From: Mycolicibacter longobardus
GTDB lineage: Bacteria; Actinomycetota; Actinomycetes; Mycobacteriales; Mycobacteriaceae
Assembly: GCF_002102265.1 (NCBI RefSeq)
Contig: NZ_LQPG01000019.1
Coordinates: forward strand, 62,001-126,000
Reading direction: 5' to 3'
Length of the DNA: 64,000 bases
Part shown: positions 1 through 9,917 of the stretch, piece by piece
How positions within the stretch are numbered: position 1 is the stretch's first letter
Layout: each line of letters starts with the position of its first letter
Notes under the pieces: model-generated
Seen by the model: only the letters and a program-made list of their open reading frames with translations
What the model was told of the DNA's origin: nothing
Database searches by the model: none
Position numbers and translations under genes: made by a program

Positions 1-732
1 CACCGCATCCGGTACGGAAAACCCGTGCGCCAGCGCGGCCGCCGTGGCCGCGGCCAGCGTGTCGCCGGCGCCGTGGTCGTCGGCGGTGGCCACCCGCGGC
101 CCGGGGAACTCCAGGAAGTCGTTGCCGTCATAGAGCAGGTCCGGGCTGTGCTGCGCCGACGGCAGGTGTCCCCCCTTGACCAGCGCCCATCGCGGTCCCA
201 GGGCGTGCAGCGCTCGCGCGGCCGCGCGCTGGGATTCGGTGTCGACCACCTCGATCCCGACCAGCAACCGCACCTCATGCAGATTCGGGGTGACCAGGGT
301 GGCCAGCGGAAACAAGGTGTCGCGCAGTGCGTCCAGCGCCGACGCCGCCAGCAGCGCATCACCGTGCATGGAGGCCGACACCGGATCGACCACCAGCGGA
401 ACCGTCAGCCCGAGCTCTCGCCACGTCGCGGCCACCGCGGTGATGATCTGCGCCGACGCCAGCATTCCGGTCTTGGCGGCCTGGATCCCGATGTCGGGCA
501 CCACCGCCTTGATCTGGGCGGCGACGGTGTCGGCGGGAACCTCATGAAAGCTTTTGACTCCCACGGTGTTCTGCACCGTCACCGCCGTGACGGCGACGCA
601 GGCGTGCACGCCGAGCAGCGCGCACGTGCGCATGTCCGCCTGAATGCCCGCACCGCCGCCGGAGTCCGATCCGGCCACGGTGAGAACCCGTGCCGGTGTC
701 GACCCCGGCGGCGCCAGCGGCAGAAAATCCAC
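1..732 (-). CDS. thiD: Hydroxymethylpyrimidine/phosphomethylpyrimidine kinase ThiD (3' end cut by window edge)
   Basis: ThiD phosphorylates HMP and HMP-phosphate to HMP-PP, the pyrimidine precursor of thiamine, in the cytoplasm. The first 244 codons are present. The mycobacterial protein is about 265 aa, so some 20-28 C-terminal residues lie beyond the left edge. Visible family motifs are VLTVAGSDSGGGAGIQAD near the N-terminus, TAVTVQNTVGV, AAKTGMLAS, PLVVDPV and the C-terminal DDHGAGDT anion hole. The start chosen is a GTG at 732, giving MDFLPLAPPGSTPARVLTVAG. No nearer ATG is in frame, so this start is tentative. The gene lies 56 nt downstream of thiC on the same strand and is probably cotranscribed with it under the TPP riboswitch. 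Confidence 0.93.
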   Translation of the reverse strand, partial: MDFLPLAPPGSTPARVLTVAGSDSGGGAGIQADMRTCALLGVHACVAVTAVTVQNTVGVKSFHEVPADTVAAQIKAVVPDIGIQAAKTGMLASAQIITAVAATWRELGLTVPLVVDPVSASMHGDALLAASALDALRDTLFPLATLVTPNLHEVRLLVGIEVVDTESQRAAARALHALGPRWALVKGGHLPSAQHSPDLLYDGNDFLEFPGPRVATADDHGAGDTLAAATAAALAHGFSVPDAV

Positions 733-788
733 TGTGCTGGATGAGTGGCGACCCGCTTCGCCCGGCTCCGCCGCGCTTGCGATCACCA

Positions 789-2533
<1,745 letters not shown>

Positions 2534-2685
2534 ATCGGTGAATTTCTGCACTGCTCGTTCCTGCACTGCCACGCTATCGCAGCGCGGCACCGGGCGTAAG
2601 GCGCCGATCAGGGCACCTGTGACGCGGATTAGGCATCTGATCCTTTGATTAGCTAACATAAACGCTTCGGACCGAGGGAGCTTCG

Positions 2686-4431
2686 ATGACGGCGCAGATC
2701 GAGCGGGTGAGCCCCGACGTTCAGGACCCGGGCGCCGCCCCTCGCCGTTTGCGCTACGACCGAGACCACCCCCGCTACAAGTGGATCGCACTGTCCAACA
2801 CCACGCTCGGGGTGCTGCTGGCCACCATCAACGGCTCGATCGTGCTGATCTCGATGCCGGCGATCTTCCGTGGCATCGGCCTGAACCCGCTGGACCCGGC
2901 GAACGTCAGCTACCTGCTGTGGATGTTGATGGGATACCTGCTGGTCTCGGCAGTGCTGGTGGTGTTCTTCGGCCGGCTCGGCGACATGTTCGGCCGGGTG
3001 CGCATCTACAACTGGGGTTTCGTGGTCTTCACGGTCGCGGCGATCGCGCTGTCGATCGACCCGTTCGACATGGGCCGCGGCGCCCAGTGGCTGATCGCCT
3101 GGCGGGTGGTGCAGGGCGTCGGCGGGGCGATGCTGATGGCGTCGTCGTCGGCGATCCTCACCGACGCGTTCCCAGCCAATCAGCGCGGCATGGCGCTCGG
3201 CGTCAACCAGGTGGCCGCGGTCGCCGGGTCCTTCGTGGGCCTGCTGATCGGCGGGCTGCTGTCGGAGTGGGACTGGCGGGCGGTGTTCTGGGTCGGGGTG
3301 CCGATCGGAGTGCTGGGGACCGTCTGGTCACTGCGCTCACTGCACGAACTCGGTGAACCGGCACCGGCCAGGCTGGACTGGGCGGGTACCGCGACGCTGG
3401 GACTCGGCCTGACCGTGGTGCTGACCGCCATCACCTACAGCATTCAGCCGCACGGGGCTTCGCCGACCAGCTGGACCAGCCCCGCGGTGGTGGGCTCGCT
3501 GGTGCTCGGGCTGGCGCTGCTGGTGCTGTTCTGCTTCATCGAACTGCGGGTGGACGCTCCGTTGCTCGATGTGCGGCTGTTCGCGATTCCGGCGTTCGGG
3601 TTGGCCAACGTGGCGGGGCTGATGTCGGCGATCGGGCGCGGCGGCATGCAGTTCATGCTGATCATCTGGCTGCAGGGCATCTGGCTGCCGCTGCACGGCT
3701 ATAGCTATGAATCCACCCCGCTGTGGTCGGGCATCTACCTGCTGCCGATGACGGCGGGCTTCCTGCTGGCCGGCCCGTTGGCCGGGTCGCTGTCGGACCG
3801 GCACGGCGCCCGCCCGTTCACGGTCGGCGGCATGCTGCTGATGGCGGCGACGTTCGTCGCGTTGGTTCTGCTTCCGGTGGACTTCGACTACCGAGTGTTC
3901 GCCGCGCTGGTGTTTCTCAACGGGCTCGGGGGCGGGATCTTCACCGCTCCCAACAGTGCCGTGGTCATGTCCAGCGTTCCGGCCGACCAGCGCGGGGCGG
4001 CCTCGGGCGTGCGGGCCACGTTCTTCAACGCCGGCACCTCGCTGTCGATCGGCATCTTCTTCTCGCTGATGGTGATCGGGCTGGCCAACACGCTGCCGAC
4101 GGCGATGGACGCCGGATTGCAGCAGCAGGGGGTGTCGGCCGGGGTCGCCGACCAGGTGGCTCACACGCCGCCGGTGGGCAGCCTGTTCGCGGCGTTCCTG
4201 GGGTACAACCCGATCGCCGAACTGCTGGCGCCCTCCGGTGCGTTGACGCAGCCCGGCGTCGACGCCCAGGTGCTGACCGGGCACAGCTTCTTCCCGCAGT
4301 TGATCTCCGGGCCGTTCCACACCGGGCTGGCGGTGGTGTTCGCCGCCGCGGCGGTGATGATGCTGCTCGGAGCGCTCACGTCGTGGATGACACCGGGGCG
4401 CTACGCAAGCCAGGAACTGGTACGCAAGTGA
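2686..4431 (+). CDS. MFS drug/solute exporter, DHA2-like (14 TM) family
   Basis: The 581-aa integral membrane protein probably exports small molecules by proton antiport. After a charged cytoplasmic N-terminus (about residues 1-35) there are around 14 hydrophobic segments. MFS motif A ([11 protein letters not shown]) lies between TM2 and TM3, and a related [11 protein letters not shown] lies in the second half. This is the DHA2 layout seen in mycobacterial drug transporters. The ATG at 2686 has GGGAG 5 nt upstream. The gene is divergent from thiC and has no counterpart between thiC and Rv0424c in M. tuberculosis, so it is a local insertion. The substrate is unknown. It ends just upstream of the M-box leader. 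Confidence 0.9.
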   Translation: MTAQIERVSPDVQDPGAAPRRLRYDRDHPRYKWIALSNTTLGVLLATINGSIVLISMPAIFRGIGLNPLDPANVSYLLWMLMGYLLVSAVLVVFFGRLGDMFGRVRIYNWGFVVFTVAAIALSIDPFDMGRGAQWLIAWRVVQGVGGAMLMASSSAILTDAFPANQRGMALGVNQVAAVAGSFVGLLIGGLLSEWDWRAVFWVGVPIGVLGTVWSLRSLHELGEPAPARLDWAGTATLGLGLTVVLTAITYSIQPHGASPTSWTSPAVVGSLVLGLALLVLFCFIELRVDAPLLDVRLFAIPAFGLANVAGLMSAIGRGGMQFMLIIWLQGIWLPLHGYSYESTPLWSGIYLLPMTAGFLLAGPLAGSLSDRHGARPFTVGGMLLMAATFVALVLLPVDFDYRVFAALVFLNGLGGGIFTAPNSAVVMSSVPADQRGAASGVRATFFNAGTSLSIGIFFSLMVIGLANTLPTAMDAGLQQQGVSAGVADQVAHTPPVGSLFAAFLGYNPIAELLAPSGALTQPGVDAQVLTGHSFFPQLISGPFHTGLAVVFAAAAVMMLLGALTSWMTPGRYASQELVRK

Positions 4432-4459
4432 CTGGTGTGACTAGCGCACGCAACACGCC

Positions 4460-4473
4460 CGGGAATTTTCCCG
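4460..4473. promoter_or_regulatory. Perfect inverted repeat upstream of the M-box promoter
   Basis: CGGGAA-TT-TTCCCG ends 2 nt before the presumed -35 hexamer of the M-box transcript and 29 nt after the MFS stop codon. It could be an operator for a dimeric repressor or the remains of a small terminator hairpin for the MFS gene. No T-tract follows, which favours an operator. Its function is not known. Confidence 0.5.
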
Positions 4474-4475
4474 AG

Positions 4476-4504
4476 TTGACCGCGGGCTCGTCGGCAGGCA
4501 CTAT
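4476..4504 (+). promoter_or_regulatory. Putative sigma-70-type promoter of the M-box leader
   Basis: TTGACC (4476-4481), a 17-nt spacer and CACTAT (4499-4504) are placed so that transcription would begin around 4510-4515, where the M-box aptamer starts. The -35 is close to consensus. The -10 is weak but keeps the key A2 and T6 positions. The call is by pattern only. Confidence 0.5.
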
Positions 4505-4514
4505 GGACCTTGCA

Positions 4515-4672
4515 AGCACCTCGTTAGGTGAGGCGTCTGCACGGACATAGGCCACTGACCCCGAACGTCGAAAGACGCCCCGGGTCAGGACAGCTCCTCC
4601 CGGCTTAAGGGTTGAGCCCAAGTGGCTTCCCGTTAGGGACACGCCGTGCAGTGCCAAAGCTCTGACGAGAGG
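4515..4672 (+). promoter_or_regulatory. M-box (ykoK-type) magnesium riboswitch
   Basis: The segment carries the conserved M-box blocks in the right order: CCTCGTTAGGTGAGGC, GGACATAGGCCACTGACCC, AACGTCGAAAGACGCC, CGGGTCAGGACAGC, CTTAAGGGTTGAGCCCAAGT, CGTTAGGGACACGCCGTGCA and the terminal GTGCCAAAGCTCTGACGAG. The 5' CCTCGT and 3' ACGAG segments form the closing helix. M-box RNAs fold on Mg2+ and usually repress Mg2+ transport or stress genes when Mg2+ is ample. M. tuberculosis has copies upstream of Rv1535 and PE20. Here the element lies upstream of a small ORF and a 64-aa protein gene, not a recognisable transporter. No T-rich terminator is visible just after the aptamer, so Rho-dependent or translational control is more likely. 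Confidence 0.96.
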
Positions 4673-4772
4673 GGTGCGGTCTCCCGACAGTGGTCGGAGC
4701 TGCCTCCCAAAGCATGCGGTGAAACCGGTACGCCTGTGCGCGTGCCCGCGACCGAGAGGAGGTGAGGGACGA

Positions 4773-4853
4773 ATGAGTTCCGGTGATAGTCCGAGCCGAT
4801 ATCTGACTTCTGTTCCGTCCCCATCCGAACGGTCGCATACCGCCTCCAGCTGA
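4773..4853 (+). CDS. Possible 26-codon leader ORF (uORF) downstream of the M-box
   Basis: ATG at 4773 opens a 26-codon frame, MSSGDSPSRYLTSVPSPSER followed by SHTASS, that ends with TGA at 4851-4853. A full AGGAGG lies at 4757-4762, 10 nt before the ATG. That spacing is slightly long, but this is the only strong Shine-Dalgarno between the aptamer and the next gene. The stop codon falls inside the first copy of a 13-bp direct repeat. The peptide is rich in serine and has no recognisable domain. It may be a translated leader coupling Mg2+ sensing to transcription or translation of the downstream gene. It could equally be chance. Confidence 0.45.
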   Translation: MSSGDSPSRYLTSVPSPSERSHTASS

Positions 4854-4906
4854 GCCACGATTCCGGCCTCCAGCTGAGCGCGTAGCGCCGTTACGCGACT
4901 AGGAGG
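4842..4906 (+). promoter_or_regulatory. Direct repeat and hairpin immediately upstream of the 64-aa gene's ribosome binding site
   Basis: GCCTCCAGCTGAG occurs twice (4842-4854 and 4866-4878), with a 24-bp period. It is followed by a hairpin, CGCGTA (4879-4884), loop GCGCCGT, TACGCG (4892-4897), and then an ideal AGGAGG at 4901-4906, 5 nt before the ATG. The CCTCC in each repeat is complementary to the GGAGG of the Shine-Dalgarno. The repeats could therefore mask it and form an expression platform. The pairing is inferred by eye. Confidence 0.5.
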
Positions 4907-4911
4907 CAATC

Positions 4912-5106
4912 ATGGTTGCAATCGCATACACCGACATCTCGGCTCCGGCCCCGCGCGCCACGAGCACGCCCAAGAAGCTGGACCGGCGCCCGGCCGCGCC
5001 CGCGTCGGACCCGTTGGTCGACATGACCACCCGGCTGCTCAGCGGTCCGTTGCACCAGATGTACGCACTCCTGTGGCGCGCCGGAGTGCTGACCGTCAAC
5101 AACTGA
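4912..5106 (+). CDS. Small basic protein under M-box control, function unknown
   Basis: This 64-aa product has a proline/alanine-rich basic N-terminal half (residues 1-35) and a more conserved-looking C-terminal half with DPLVDMTTRLLSGPLHQMYA and LLWRAGVLTVNN. The C-terminal half could form one or two amphipathic helices. There is no clear transmembrane span or enzyme motif. The ATG at 4912 has AGGAGG 5 nt upstream. The long M-box leader is the strongest clue: expression should rise when Mg2+ is scarce. Its position downstream of an M-box recalls Rv1535 of M. tuberculosis, but I cannot verify homology. A hairpin terminator follows. Confidence 0.8.
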   Translation: MVAIAYTDISAPAPRATSTPKKLDRRPAAPASDPLVDMTTRLLSGPLHQMYALLWRAGVLTVNN

Positions 5107-5141
5107 GCTCAAGCGTCGGCGAGGCCTTGGGGGGCCGAGCT

Positions 5142-5160
5142 GAGGCGGCTACTCCGCCTC
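5142..5160. terminator. Hairpin between convergent genes (possible bidirectional terminator)
   Basis: GAGGCGG, loop CTACT and CCGCCTC form a perfect 7-bp stem between the end of the 64-aa gene (5106) and the end of the leftward Rv0424c-like gene. Its last base touches the latter's stop codon. There is no T-tract, as is common for mycobacterial terminators, so efficiency is uncertain. Confidence 0.5.
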
Positions 5161-5438
5161 TACTCAGCGTCCTCCAGGGCCTCGCCGAGTTGTTCGAGCA
5201 CCTCGTTGTGCTGGTTGCTGGCCAGAATGTGGCCGGCAGCCACCGCGACGGCCACCGGCCAGTCGATGATCTCGAACGCGGCCAGCAGCGCCAGCCCGCC
5301 GTAATAGGCCAGTTGCTCAGGCCGCGGCACCGTCACCTTGCCGAACAGCGGCAACTCGACGGCGAAGCCCTCCGCCTGGCGAATGTGGGCCACCGCCTCC
5401 CGCTGGGACGCGCTGCGGCGCGGCTTGTCCGCCATCAT
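5160..5438 (-). CDS. Small conserved mycobacterial protein (Rv0424c-like)
   Basis: The 91-92-aa protein has a basic N-terminus (MADKPRRSASQREAVAHIRQ), a segment with a short hydrophobic stretch (LAYYGGLALLAAFEIIDWPVAVAVAAG, about residues 44-70) that may be membrane-associated, and an acidic C-terminus. Its place directly downstream of ctpH matches M. tuberculosis Rv0424c. The first ATG (5438) overlaps the ctpH stop as ATGA. A second ATG (5435) is better spaced from the AGGAGG upstream, so either may be used. The overlap indicates translational coupling with the P-type ATPase, and it might be an accessory subunit. No function is established. Confidence 0.85.
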   Translation of the reverse strand: MMADKPRRSASQREAVAHIRQAEGFAVELPLFGKVTVPRPEQLAYYGGLALLAAFEIIDWPVAVAVAAGHILASNQHNEVLEQLGEALEDAE

Positions 5439-8400
5439 GAACCTCCTGGTGGCGACGGGTCGCCGGATGATCGGGCCGCGACCGTTCCGCGGCGAGAACC
5501 AGTGTCCCCATTGTGCACAAGCCGCAACCGGGGTGCGGGGTGGTCATCGGGTGCCGGGGTGCCGTCCGGCCGCCGCGGCCCGGGAACCATGAACTCCTTG
5601 GGCACCGGCGCGTCGTCCCGCAGCGCGGACAGCAGCCGCGGTACCACGGCCGCGCCGACGGTCGCGACCGTCGCGGTACCCAGGGCCTGAGCCCAGCCCA
5701 GCGGGCCCAGCGGGGTGCAGCCCAGCAGTTGGCTGACACCCGGGATGGTGATCAACGTTCCCATCACGCCGAGCGAGCCCACAGCGGTTGCCACCACCAG
5801 CGGATCGTGCGAGTCCAGCAGCGTCTGGCCCAGCTGCGTGGCGACCAGCGACACCAGCGCGACCGTCGAGGCTCGCTGCTGGCGCCCGGTGACCGAGGCC
5901 AGGCCCCACGCACCCACCGCGGCCGAGGCCGTCGTCACCCCGCGCACCGCCACCGTGCGCCACAGCGCGCGCTCATCGGGACCGTGTCCGCCGTCGGCGG
6001 CGGTCTCGTTGAGGGAGCTGACAGCCAGCGCGGTGGCCGGCAGGGCGTCGGTCAGCATGTTGACCAGCAGCAGCTGGCGAGCGTTCAGCGGTGAGCGTCC
6101 GGTCAGTGCGCTGCCGATGATCGCGAATGCGACCTCACCGGCGTTACCGCCCAGCAGCACCGCCACCGCCGCCTGCACCCGCTGCCACAGCTCGCGGCCT
6201 TCGTCCAACGCGTCGAGCAGGGTCTCGATCCGGCCGTCGAGCAGAACCACGTCAGCAGCGGTGCTGGCCGCCTCGCTGCCGTGCGCCACCACGGCGATCC
6301 CGACGGTGGCGGCCCGGATCGCCGCGGCGTCGTTGGCGCCGTCACCGACCATCGCCGACACCTTGCCGGAGCGTTCCAGGGTCTGCACGATCTGCACCTT
6401 GTTCTCCGGCGACATCCGGGCGAACACCACCCGGTCGGCCACCGCCCGCTCCTGATCCTTGCGGGACAACGCATCCCACTGCGCGCCGCTGATCACCTGA
6501 TCGCTGCTGACGTCCAGGCCCAGCTCCCGGGCGATCGCCGTGGCGGTCAGCGGGTGGTCACCGGTGATGAGCCGCACCGGGATTCGGCGACGCTCCAGGT
6601 CGGCGAGCAGTTCGGCGGCCTCTTCGCGCGGGGTGTCGGACAGCCCCAGCAGGCCGACGAACGTCAGTCCGTCGCTGCAGAACTCGGCGATCTCATCGGG
6701 TTCCGGGTCGTCGCCAAGCGATTTGCGCTCCCCGGGTGTCAGGTCGCGGCGGGCCACCGCGATCACCCGCAAGCCGTCGGCAGCCAGCGCAGCCACCGAC
6801 TTCCGGACGGCCGGTCCGGCGCCGGTGCACGCCAGCACCACTTCCGGGGCGCCCTTGAGCGTCAACTCGGATCCGCGCACCGAGGCCGAGAACGCGCGCC
6901 CGGAGCGGAACGGCAGGTGCGCCGCGGGACCCTCGGGTGCCGGTGCACCGGCGGAGACCGCAGCCTCGATGATGGCGTTGTCGGTGGCGTGCACCTGGCG
7001 GGTGCCGTTGGACACCGGGGCCGCGCTCGCCGCGTAGCGCAGCACCTCCTCGTCGGTGAAGCCGGCCGCCGGATGCACCTGCGCCACCCGAAGCCGGTTG
7101 CGGCTCAGCGTCCCGGTCTTGTCGAAGCAGACCACGTCGACCCGGCCCAGCGCCTCGACCGAACGCGGCACCCGCACCAGCACGCCGGCCTTGGTCAACC
7201 TTCGGGCCGAGGCCTGCTGGGCCAGGGTGGCCACCAGCGGCAGCCCTTCCGGAATGGCCGCAACGCTGACCGCGATACCGCTGGACACCGCCTGACGCAA
7301 TCCGATGCGGCGGGCCATGCCCAGTCCGGTCACCAGCGCGCCGCCGGCCAGGCTGATCCGCCACGCCTTGCTGGTGAGCAGGCTCAGTTGATGCTGCAGC
7401 CCGATCGCGGACTGGTCGCCGGCCACCAGCTCGGCGGCCCGGCGGCCCTGGGTGTCGGCGCCGGTGGCGGTCACCAGCGCCACGGCGGTGCCGGTCACCA
7501 CGGTGGTGCCCGCGTAGACCATGCATTCCCGGTCCGCCAGATCGGCACCCGGAGTGGCCTCGACCTGCTTGACCACGGTCAGCGACTCACCGGTCAGCGA
7601 CGATTCGTCGACTTCCAGATCGATCGCCTCGATCAGTCGTCCATCGGCGGGCACCACCTCGTGGGAGTGGACCTCGATCACATCGCCGGGGCGCAGCTCC
7701 GCGGCGGCGACCTCGCAGTGGCTGCCGTCGGGCAGGACCTTGCGGGCCGGTGGGACCTGTTCGTTCAGCAGCACACTGAGCCGGCGTTCGGCGACGAGTC
7801 GCTGCGCGGCCGCCAGCATCGCGTTGCCCCCCAACACCGAACCGACCAGCATCGCGTCCACCGGCGAACCCAGCACCGCGCTGGCCGCGGCTCCCAGTGC
7901 CAGCACCGGAGTGATCGGGTCGGACAGTTCACTGCGCACGGCATGGGCGAACTGCCAGAACAGTCGGGGCGGCGCGGTCCGCTGGGCGCCGCGGCGAGCC
8001 AGATCAACCGCCGCCAGCGCAGCCGCCGCAGCGGGTGCATGCTCGGTCTTGCTCGCAACCACCAGGTCCGGCGTGGGAAGCACCGTCCGCACCTGCTCGA
8101 CTGACATCGCGTGCCACTCGTGCACCGGCGCCGGCCGCGGCGCTGCGGCGTCCACGGCACGGCGGGCCAGCCAGTAACCCGACAGTGCGCCGGCCGCCGC
8201 CCCGGTGGTCACCGGACCCGGCCCGCTGCCGCGCACCCCGGGCAGCATCAGCAACGACCCCAATATCGAAGCCCCGGTGGAGATCTCGATACCGCGGCTA
8301 CTGGCGGACCGGGCGGCCGGCAGCGCATGCAGCACCCGCCACACCGCGGCCAGGTCGGTCAGCAGCACATCGGCGCACCAGGGCGGGGACCCCCCACCCG

Positions 8401-9913
8401 GCAGTACGCCCAGCGCAACGTCTGCTGCCGCCAGAGCCTCGACGGCAGCCGAGGACAGCACCGCGACGTCATGGCCATCGGCTTGGTAGGCGGCCACCGC
8501 GGCCGCCAGCGCCTCGTCCACCGAGGCGCCGTCCAGCGGCCGGATCTCATCGAAGATCGGCCGCAGCTCCCCAAGCGCCTCGGCCTCGACCGAGATCACC
8601 TCGACGTCGGCGTGCCGGGCCTCGGTCACCACCGCGGTGGCCAGCGGCAGCAGCGCGGGTTGGAACGACGCTTCCACGCCGGGGTGCGGGCCGACCCGGT
8701 GCCAGCCCGGTGTCAGCCCGGTGTCGCTCAGCCGGGATTGGGCCTGCGCCCACGCGGCGCGCAGTTCGTCGTCGTCGGCGCCGCGCACCTGCACCACCCT
8801 CAGGTCCTGGCCGCACAACACCCGCGGGTCGATGATCACGGTGTCGACCCGGTCGAGCTCACGCAGGCTGCTCGGCCGCAGCACCACGGCGCCGTGCTGG
8901 TCGGCCAGCCCGCGGCCCAGCGTCGCGGCGAACGACTCGCTTGCGGTGCGGGTGGCCTTCGGCGCGGCCACCGCCGCGGCGGTGCCGGCCAGGTCGGGAT
9001 TGCGGGTCACGGCGGCGATCCCCCCGGCGCCGAGGGCCTGCACCCACGCGCTGCGCGTCAGATGGCGTTCGATCGGGCCCGGCGGCCGCGGTTCCGGCCG
9101 CTGCGAGACAGCGATCGGCGGGTGGTCGGCATAGTCGGCCAGCTCCGGTTCGCGGCGCCGCCAGGCCCGCGCCGCGGCACGTTCCTCGCCGGCGCGCATC
9201 GCCTCCACCGACAGGTCCACCGCCAGCGCCGTCGGAGCCTGGTTGAGGGTGTGCACGCCCGCGCTTGCCAGCGACAACAGTGCGTCGGTCGCCTGCTTGC
9301 CGATGCTGTCCTCCAGCAGCCTGCGCAGCCGCGGCTGGTAGTCGAGGACGACCACGCCGGCTTCCAGGCCCAGCGGCAGGCCCGGCAACCGCAGCAACCG
9401 GCCCACCGTCGCCACGCCCAGGCCGGCGACGTTGGCGCCGACCGTCAAAGTGCGCAGCACCTGCGTCAGGCCGTCACCGGGCAGGCTCGCCGGAGCACGG
9501 ACGGCCACCGAGCGGTACCGGTTCTCGGTGTCAGAGACCACCCGGCACAGTTCGCGCAACGACACGACGTCTGCGGTGGTCTGGTCGAGCCCGACCACCA
9601 GCCGCGACAGTGGATGGTTCAACCGGACGGAGGTGACTCCGGGCAGGGCCCGGGCCGCGCCGAGCAGGGCTGTGGCCAACTCGGAGCCATCCGGTCCGTC
9701 GAGTCCACGGACCTGTACCCAGGCCCGCCCCTCGCCGCGGAAGCACCGCCGGGACAGCACCGGGCCCCCGTCGCCGTTCGGCAGGACCGCCGCGGCCAGC
9801 TCATTCGCGGTCTGGACCGACGCGTCTACCAACGCGGAGGTGAGTTGGACACCGAAGTTCGCTGCGCGCAGCGGGAAGGAACGCCTGATGGCGCGACTTA
9901 GATTCACTCGCAC
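5435..9913 (-). CDS. ctpH: Giant P-type cation-transporting ATPase CtpH
   Basis: This 1492-aa membrane protein is about twice the size of a typical P-type ATPase and close to M. tuberculosis CtpH (1539 aa). The C-terminal half is a complete pump: actuator motif LTGES (around residue 775), membrane motif IPEGLP, phosphorylation site DKTGTLSRN (Asp931), ITGDHPLTA, GDGAND (around 1188), then several membrane helices. It resembles P2-type ATPases, but the ion is unknown. The N-terminal half (about 1-640) holds a ferredoxin-like segment near residues 75-135 (SVRLNHPLSRLVVGLD) and, around 330-545, what looks like a degenerate copy of the catalytic domain (see findings). GTG at 9913, 4 nt after the stop of the preceding gene, was chosen. 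Upstream ATGs would overlap that gene by about 90 nt. Confidence 0.93.
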   Translation of the reverse strand: MRVNLSRAIRRSFPLRAANFGVQLTSALVDASVQTANELAAAVLPNGDGGPVLSRRCFRGEGRAWVQVRGLDGPDGSELATALLGAARALPGVTSVRLNHPLSRLVVGLDQTTADVVSLRELCRVVSDTENRYRSVAVRAPASLPGDGLTQVLRTLTVGANVAGLGVATVGRLLRLPGLPLGLEAGVVVLDYQPRLRRLLEDSIGKQATDALLSLASAGVHTLNQAPTALAVDLSVEAMRAGEERAAARAWRRREPELADYADHPPIAVSQRPEPRPPGPIERHLTRSAWVQALGAGGIAAVTRNPDLAGTAAAVAAPKATRTASESFAATLGRGLADQHGAVVLRPSSLRELDRVDTVIIDPRVLCGQDLRVVQVRGADDDELRAAWAQAQSRLSDTGLTPGWHRVGPHPGVEASFQPALLPLATAVVTEARHADVEVISVEAEALGELRPIFDEIRPLDGASVDEALAAAVAAYQADGHDVAVLSSAAVEALAAADVALGVLPGGGSPPWCADVLLTDLAAVWRVLHALPAARSASSRGIEISTGASILGSLLMLPGVRGSGPGPVTTGAAAGALSGYWLARRAVDAAAPRPAPVHEWHAMSVEQVRTVLPTPDLVVASKTEHAPAAAAALAAVDLARRGAQRTAPPRLFWQFAHAVRSELSDPITPVLALGAAASAVLGSPVDAMLVGSVLGGNAMLAAAQRLVAERRLSVLLNEQVPPARKVLPDGSHCEVAAAELRPGDVIEVHSHEVVPADGRLIEAIDLEVDESSLTGESLTVVKQVEATPGADLADRECMVYAGTTVVTGTAVALVTATGADTQGRRAAELVAGDQSAIGLQHQLSLLTSKAWRISLAGGALVTGLGMARRIGLRQAVSSGIAVSVAAIPEGLPLVATLAQQASARRLTKAGVLVRVPRSVEALGRVDVVCFDKTGTLSRNRLRVAQVHPAAGFTDEEVLRYAASAAPVSNGTRQVHATDNAIIEAAVSAGAPAPEGPAAHLPFRSGRAFSASVRGSELTLKGAPEVVLACTGAGPAVRKSVAALAADGLRVIAVARRDLTPGERKSLGDDPEPDEIAEFCSDGLTFVGLLGLSDTPREEAAELLADLERRRIPVRLITGDHPLTATAIARELGLDVSSDQVISGAQWDALSRKDQERAVADRVVFARMSPENKVQIVQTLERSGKVSAMVGDGANDAAAIRAATVGIAVVAHGSEAASTAADVVLLDGRIETLLDALDEGRELWQRVQAAVAVLLGGNAGEVAFAIIGSALTGRSPLNARQLLLVNMLTDALPATALAVSSLNETAADGGHGPDERALWRTVAVRGVTTASAAVGAWGLASVTGRQQRASTVALVSLVATQLGQTLLDSHDPLVVATAVGSLGVMGTLITIPGVSQLLGCTPLGPLGWAQALGTATVATVGAAVVPRLLSALRDDAPVPKEFMVPGPRRPDGTPAPDDHPAPRLRLVHNGDTGSRRGTVAARSSGDPSPPGGS

Positions 9914-9917
9914 CCGA

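Noticed and set aside
4376..4909. 177-codon minus-strand frame over the M-box
   Set aside because: The region is a structured RNA leader on the plus strand. The frame has mixed composition and no motif.
6281..9901. Two open frames of about 600 codons each opposite ctpH
   Set aside because: They are mirror frames of a GC-rich gene. Composition is Arg/Gln/His-rich without domains, and ctpH has clear motifs on the other strand.
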